Under the pieces are notes generated by a model. That model did no database searches and was not told where the DNA came from. It saw nothing but the letters and a program-made list of their open reading frames with translations. From Jiulongibacter sp966250325 (GTDB lineage Bacteria > Bacteroidota > Bacteroidia > Cytophagales > Spirosomataceae), in assembly GCA_966250325.1 (NCBI GenBank), contig CBINGY010000021.1:4152-68151 (forward strand): DNA of 64,000 nucleotides, given 5' to 3'. Positions 59,999 to 64,000 of the stretch are shown here, one piece after another (positions within the stretch are counted from its first letter, which is position 1; every line of letters starts with the position of its first letter). Both the position numbers and the translations under genes were made by a program.

Positions 59999-60151
59999 AG
60001 GGACAGGTGATGAAAGTTTTTCACATCATTAACAGGCATCGAATTACTCCAACTTGTATAAGTAATAGTACAATAGATGATTTGGGTCATGATCTTCCAG
60101 AACAGCCGGATTTAATATTGTGCTTTGGTAAAAAGTCAAACAAATTCTAAG
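59999..60151. promoter_or_regulatory. Divergent promoter region of the hydrogenase locus
   Basis: These 153 bases separate the structural operon (minus) from the maturation operon (plus). An inverted repeat TTGTA (60054-60058) / TACAA (60069-60073) with a 10-base centre and ATGA-TTTGGG-TCAT around 60077-60090 could be regulator sites. TAATATTG at 60113-60120 is a one-mismatch -7 box 31 bases before the small gene. No exact consensus is present on either strand, so an activator may be needed. Confidence 0.4.
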
Positions 60152-60361
60152 ATGAATAAGCGAATAATAACATTAATGATGCTCTGCCTGCCTTTGCTTG
60201 GTCTGGGTCATCCGGGTCATGGAGACCACGGCGATTCCGGGTTTACTGTGAAACATTATTTTGTGGAGCCAGAGCATGCACTTCTGAGTTTGCTTACGGT
60301 TTCTGTACTTGTTATTGGTTACTATATCTATCGCGAACGGAAAAAATCTAATCATGCATGA
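60152..60361 (+). CDS. Small His-rich membrane protein of the hydrogenase locus
   Basis: A 69-residue protein: a signal-like N-terminus (MNKRIITLMMLCLPLLGLG), a short His-rich stretch (HPGHGDHGDSG), a linker (KHYFVEPEHA) and one C-terminal helix (LLSLLTVSVLVIGYYIY) with a basic end. The histidines could bind nickel in the periplasm. The GHPGHGDHG stretch recalls the start of HupE/UreJ nickel permeases, but the protein is far too short. I chose the ATG at 60152 over one nine codons upstream because it gives a clean signal. Its last codons overlap hypA by 8 bases. Confidence 0.68.
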   Translation: MNKRIITLMMLCLPLLGLGHPGHGDHGDSGFTVKHYFVEPEHALLSLLTVSVLVIGYYIYRERKKSNHA

Positions 60362-60695
60362 GCTGTCTATCGTAATGAGCATTGTGGATATAGCCACTAA
60401 ACAGGCCACTAAAGCTAATGCCCGTGAAGTAGAGCAAATTGAACTCGAGATAGGCCAGTTAAGCGGAATAGAGATGCAATCTTTTGATTTTGCCTGGAAA
60501 CAAGGCATCAAAAACTCCGTACTGTCCAATGCCGAATTAGTGGTCAACAGACCCGAGGGTATAGGCGAATGTCTGGAGTGCCACACCTCATTTCATCTGG
60601 ACAACCTTTTTGACTCCTGCATGATGTGCGGGAGCCATTTTATTGACATCAAGAAAGGAAAAGAATTACGGGTGAAATCACTCGTGGTCAATTAA
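60354..60695 (+). CDS. hypA: Hydrogenase nickel-incorporation protein HypA
   Basis: A 113-residue protein that hands nickel to the large subunit with HypB. It begins MHELSIVMSIVDIA, where His2 is the nickel ligand, and has the zinc site C-x2-C in GECLECHTSF and CMMCGSHF. Starting upstream at 60309 would bury the essential N-terminal MHE, so 60354 is the start. It overlaps the preceding small gene by 8 bases and is followed by hypB after 14. Confidence 0.95.
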   Translation: MHELSIVMSIVDIATKQATKANAREVEQIELEIGQLSGIEMQSFDFAWKQGIKNSVLSNAELVVNRPEGIGECLECHTSFHLDNLFDSCMMCGSHFIDIKKGKELRVKSLVVN

Positions 60696-60709
60696 AACAG
60701 AAGATAAAC

Positions 60710-61438
60710 ATGTGTGTAACCTGCGGATGTGGCACAGGCCACGAACATACTCACGGCCATTTTCATAATCATTCGCACGAACATCGGGTGGTGGACGTAG
60801 AACAAGACATTCTTCATGAAAATAACCTTCGGGCTCAGAGAAACCGGGGTTATTTTGAAGGGAAAAATATTTTTGCCCTCAATCTGGTGAGTTCCCCGGG
60901 CTCTGGCAAAACAACGCTTTTGGAGATAACTCTCACCGACCTCAAAGGCGAACACAAATTTGCCGTGATAGAAGGCGACCAGCAAACCTCCAATGACGCC
61001 GATCGTATTCACGCTACCGGCACCAAAGTGTCTCAGATTAATACTGGAAAAGGCTGCCATCTGGATGCCCACATGATTTTGCACACCTTGCAAGGCATGA
61101 AACCGGAAAATGACTCTGTGCTTTTTATAGAAAATGTAGGGAATCTGGTGTGCCCTGCCATGTTTGACCTGGGAGAGAATGAACGGGTGGTGATCATCAG
61201 CGTGACCGAAGGCGATGATAAGCCCATTAAATATCCCGATATGTTTCATTCGGCGGGAATATGCGTAATCAATAAAATCGATCTGCTTCCTTATGTCAAT
61301 TTTGACGTGGAAAAGTGTAAAACCTATGCCCTGCAGGTCAATCCGAAATTACGGTTTTTTGAGCTTAGCTGTACTTCAGGGGAAGGCCTGGGTCAATGGT
61401 ACGACTGGATTCGCTCCAATGTTCTGGAAATAGCTTAA
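60710..61438 (+). CDS. hypB: Hydrogenase nickel-incorporation GTPase HypB
   Basis: A 242-residue GTPase of nickel insertion. The N-terminal CVTCGCGTGHEHTHGH holds the high-affinity C-x-x-C-G-C nickel site and a His-rich stretch for nickel storage. G1 is SSPGSGKTTLL, the metal-binding region has GCHLDAHM, the G4 motif is NKIDLLPYV. It acts with HypA. The His-rich part is short compared with rhizobial forms. Confidence 0.95.
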   Translation: MCVTCGCGTGHEHTHGHFHNHSHEHRVVDVEQDILHENNLRAQRNRGYFEGKNIFALNLVSSPGSGKTTLLEITLTDLKGEHKFAVIEGDQQTSNDADRIHATGTKVSQINTGKGCHLDAHMILHTLQGMKPENDSVLFIENVGNLVCPAMFDLGENERVVIISVTEGDDKPIKYPDMFHSAGICVINKIDLLPYVNFDVEKCKTYALQVNPKLRFFELSCTSGEGLGQWYDWIRSNVLEIA

Positions 61439-61440
61439 TT

Positions 61441-63747
61441 ATGTTTAAAGCTCATCTACATATCAAAGGTCAGGTGCAGGGGGTGGGTTACCGCCCTTAT
61501 GTTTGCCAGCTGGCCAGGCAGATGGGCATAAATGGGTGGGTAATTAACGGAGCAGATGGCCTGCATATCATGGCAGATGCCGACCATGAAATCCAACTGG
61601 AAGATTTTATTGATGCCATAACCCTGAAGCCACCCGCTCATGCACTTATCACTTCGGTTCACAGAGAAAGCTATGTCGGTCAGACAATCCCCGGTTTTTT
61701 TATTCAGAAAAGTACTGACGGGGTTAAACCTGACCTGCTCCTAAGCCCGGACAGGGCCATTTGCTCTTCGTGTCAAAAGGAATTCAATACTCCCGGAAAT
61801 TCCCGGTTTCAATATCCATTTATTACTTGCCTGGAGTGCGGTCCGCGGTATTCTATTCAAACCGGGCCGGTGTATGATCGCTCCAATACCACCATGCAGC
61901 CTTTGAAGCAGTGTAAAACCTGCTGTCATGAGGTAAATGCTACTGAAAATCTTCGCTTTCACAGTCAGACAAATTCCTGCCCCCGGTGTGCTATTGCTTT
62001 GCATGTTTTTGATAATTTCCAGCAGGAGCTGAACATTGAACAAGACCAGGTAATGGGTTTTGTTGCAGAACAGCTCGCACAGGGAAAAATTCTTGCCATC
62101 AAAGGTTTGGGTGGGTATTTGCTGATGTGCGATGCATCAAACGCCCAGGCTGTAGCACTCCTCCGCACTCGTAAACATCGGCCACAGAAACCACTCGCAG
62201 TACTTTTTGCCCATACGGAAAGCCTCAAAAAAGAAGTGGAGGTTCATGATTTTGAAGAACGGGTACTGACTTCCGCTACGGCACCCATTGTATTGTGTCA
62301 AAAAAAAGAAGGTGGCCTTTGTGCAGATAACGTGGCTCCGGGTCTGAGTAAACTCGGGGTAATGCTTCCTTCCACGGGATTATTGCTTGGAATAGCTCAA
62401 CTGGCCGCCCGCCCGCTAATAGCCACCAGTGCTAATTTGAGTGGATCACCCATCGTTTACCAAGATAAAGATGCCAGGGAGTTTCTGGGCCTGCTGGCAG
62501 ATTTTATCATTACGTATGATAGGGAAATAGTGGCTCCGCAAGATGACTCAGTCATTCAGTTTACTCGGTCTGGTCAACAAATAATCCTGAGAAGAAGCCG
62601 TGGGATGGCTCCCAATTACTATCCACATCCATTTTCTGAAAGCAAGGAAGAAGTACTGGCTCTGGGTGCCGATCTGAAAAACACCTTCGGGATTTTCACG
62701 GGCAGCAAGGTCTTTATTAGTCAATATCTGGGCAATCAGGAAAGTCTGGAAGCTCAGCAAAGTGCAGAGATTGCTTTGAGTCAATTGAAAAAGCTTACGG
62801 GACTTCAGGAGAAAATCGTGCTTTCCGATCTGCATCCGGCTTATTTCACCACGCAAAAGGCGGCCACATTGGTACATGCCAAAAGGTGGCTTAAAATTCA
62901 ACATCATGAAGCTCACTTTGCAGCGGTTTTAGCAGAAAATGACTTATTGCAAAGCCAGAACCTTATTCTGGGCTGTATCTGGGATGGAACCGGCTATGGT
63001 ACCGACGGGCAGGTGTGGGGAGGAGAGCAGTTTATTTTTGAAAGGGGGAAAATTGACAGAAGATACCACCTGCACTATCAGCCGGTAATTGCTGCTGATA
63101 AAATGTCAAAAGAACCCCGGCTTAGTGCACTGAGTTTTACAGGTGAAATTCAGGAGGCGATCGAGGTATTGAAACCAAAATTCACCGAAACAGAATGGAA
63201 AGTATTTCAGAAACTCAGGCAGGATACACCACTAAAAACCAGTAGTATGGGGAGGTTTATTGATGCTGTGGCTGCTTTGCTCGGGGTGTACCAGATCAAT
63301 ACCTTTGAAGGTGAGGCTGCCATGAAGCTGGAAGCTCTGGCAGATTCCTGTATGCCGGATGTGCCCGCCTATGAAATGGAAATAGAAGGGATGAATATAG
63401 AGCCTACGCCTATATTGGCCAAAATAGCTTTGGATATTACTGCCGGTATTTTACCAGGCATTATTGCCAAACGTTTTTTTCAGACTTTGGCAGAAATTCC
63501 CGGTCTGCTGGCAGAGCGAGAGAGGGTGAGAAAAATCGCATTTAGTGGTGGTGTATTTCAGAATTCACTGCTGGTTAATCTTATTCGCAAACGTTGGGGC
63601 AATGATTTTGACCTGTATTTTCATGTACAAACCAGTCCAAATGACGAGTGCATTTCTCTGGGTCAGTTGGCCTGGTATGCTTTGCAAAAAGAAATTCAAA
63701 ACAGGCAGGCTAAAGAGCTTGCCCAAAAGTTAGAAGTATGTGTTTAG
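61441..63747 (+). CDS. hypF: Carbamoyltransferase HypF
   Basis: A 768-residue enzyme that makes the cyanide ligands of the active-site iron from carbamoyl phosphate, with HypE. Four parts are visible: an acylphosphatase domain (GQVQGVGYRPYV), zinc fingers of C-x2-C-x18-C-x2-C type (CSSCQKEF, CLECGPRYS, CKTCCHE, CPRC), a YrdC-like domain (LAIKGLGGYLLMCDA), and a Kae1-like domain with HHEAHFAAVLAEN and WDGTGYGTDG. The ATG at 61441 gives the family's normal start; the frame is open further up into hypB. hypC overlaps its end by 10 bases. Confidence 0.95.
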   Translation: MFKAHLHIKGQVQGVGYRPYVCQLARQMGINGWVINGADGLHIMADADHEIQLEDFIDAITLKPPAHALITSVHRESYVGQTIPGFFIQKSTDGVKPDLLLSPDRAICSSCQKEFNTPGNSRFQYPFITCLECGPRYSIQTGPVYDRSNTTMQPLKQCKTCCHEVNATENLRFHSQTNSCPRCAIALHVFDNFQQELNIEQDQVMGFVAEQLAQGKILAIKGLGGYLLMCDASNAQAVALLRTRKHRPQKPLAVLFAHTESLKKEVEVHDFEERVLTSATAPIVLCQKKEGGLCADNVAPGLSKLGVMLPSTGLLLGIAQLAARPLIATSANLSGSPIVYQDKDAREFLGLLADFIITYDREIVAPQDDSVIQFTRSGQQIILRRSRGMAPNYYPHPFSESKEEVLALGADLKNTFGIFTGSKVFISQYLGNQESLEAQQSAEIALSQLKKLTGLQEKIVLSDLHPAYFTTQKAATLVHAKRWLKIQHHEAHFAAVLAENDLLQSQNLILGCIWDGTGYGTDGQVWGGEQFIFERGKIDRRYHLHYQPVIAADKMSKEPRLSALSFTGEIQEAIEVLKPKFTETEWKVFQKLRQDTPLKTSSMGRFIDAVAALLGVYQINTFEGEAAMKLEALADSCMPDVPAYEMEIEGMNIEPTPILAKIALDITAGILPGIIAKRFFQTLAEIPGLLAERERVRKIAFSGGVFQNSLLVNLIRKRWGNDFDLYFHVQTSPNDECISLGQLAWYALQKEIQNRQAKELAQKLEVCV

Positions 63748-63983
63748 CTATTCCCGGAAAAATTATTGAAGTACTTGGAGATGACGCCCTTTTTCGCACG
63801 GCAAAGGTTTCTTTTGGCGGAATAATAAAGCATGTGAATCTGGTGATGCTCCCCGAAGCCAAGCTGAATGATTACGTGCTGGTGCATGTAGGTGTTGCTA
63901 TCAGCGTAGTGGATGAAGATGAAGCACAAAAAACCTTTAACTATCTGAAACAGATGGGGGAGGTGGAGGAATTAGGGGAGTGA
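63738..63983 (+). CDS. hypC: Hydrogenase assembly chaperone HypC
   Basis: An 81-residue chaperone that carries the Fe(CN)2CO unit with HypD and delivers it to the large subunit. It begins MCLAIPGKIIEV, where Cys2 (after loss of Met) is the iron ligand, and has the conserved VLVHVGVAISVVDEDEA. It overlaps the 3' end of hypF. The window ends 17 bases later, so hypD and hypE, expected next, are not visible. Confidence 0.95.
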   Translation: MCLAIPGKIIEVLGDDALFRTAKVSFGGIIKHVNLVMLPEAKLNDYVLVHVGVAISVVDEDEAQKTFNYLKQMGEVEELGE

Positions 63984-64000
63984 AGTGGTGAATGAATGAA

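Noticed and set aside
1..64000. CRISPR arrays, insertion sequences and integrated elements
   Set aside because: No regularly spaced repeats, transposase or integrase genes, or tRNA-linked attachment repeats were seen; the only mobile-like features are the toxin-antitoxin pair and the inverted repeats at 55662.

Overview
The window is chromosomal DNA from a member of the Bacteroidota, most likely of the Cytophagales/Spirosomaceae kind. Three lines support this: gene families typical of the phylum (DUF6702, DUF5606, DUF349, YpdA, a two-gene MlaEF unit, fused HisIE); promoters of the Bacteroidota form TTG-N19/20-TAnnTTTG, which I found upstream of two tRNA genes and, as the -7 box alone, of about ten protein genes; and near absence of Shine-Dalgarno sites, with several TTG starts and tight TAATG or ATGA couplings. 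No prophage, insertion sequence or CRISPR array is visible.

Layout. 1-1913: end of an amino-acid permease and an AGCS sodium/alanine symporter. 2017-2832: class IV aminotransferase, divergent from the next run. 2984-11671: a one-direction run with a DUF349 protein, a GT39-like membrane protein, an acyl carrier protein, two ketoacyl-ACP synthases III, a NeuD-type acyltransferase, a GT2 glycosyltransferase and a FAD oxidoreductase; it looks like a surface-glycan or glycolipid locus that makes its own acyl group. 11677-15196: lgt, argC-argD, tRNA-Leu and tRNA-Gly. 15298-16633: hisIE, a small 4TM protein and a lipoprotein. 16625-24304 (minus strand): two GT2 enzymes, a TonB-C/TPR protein, an S41 peptidase, a DUF2130 protein, and an FAH hydrolase/SDR pair probably acting in 2-keto-3-deoxy-sugar (L-fuconate type) breakdown. 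24450-26153: tRNA-His, fabI, and a small gene followed by a frameshifted nucleotidyltransferase. 26150-33313: an M19 dipeptidase and the ilvD-ilvB-ilvN-[antitoxin-vapC]-ilvC operon, in which a toxin-antitoxin pair sits inside a biosynthetic operon. 33330-37616 (minus): secreted proteins, an exonuclease, an intact nucleotidyltransferase pair and ypdA. 37765-42328: rseP, a DUF6702 protein, a MarR regulator with a strong operator candidate, and a CtpA-type protease.

42837-48521 is the most interesting region. Four consecutive genes encode a cysteine-free secreted beta protein, a PapD-like two-domain periplasmic chaperone, a larger protein whose C-terminal half resembles the first one, and a ~1060-residue outer-membrane-barrel protein with Ig-like N-terminal and Cna-B/SdrD-like C-terminal domains. 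I read this as a chaperone-usher-like surface-fibre assembly system with major subunit, chaperone, tip subunit and usher. It is not a classical gamma-clade system and I do not recognise it as a named one. A pair of direct repeats 21 bp apart lies upstream.

48664-55661: a DUF1648 protein, nadA, a YD-repeat-like protein, a lipoprotein trehalase, a DUF5606 protein, an SDR, and mlaE-mlaF. 55853-63983: a divergent [NiFe]-hydrogenase locus. The structural genes (small subunit, large subunit, cytochrome b, maturation protease) run left; a small His-rich membrane protein and hypA-hypB-hypF-hypC run right. The small subunit has the extra cysteines of oxygen-tolerant group 1d enzymes.
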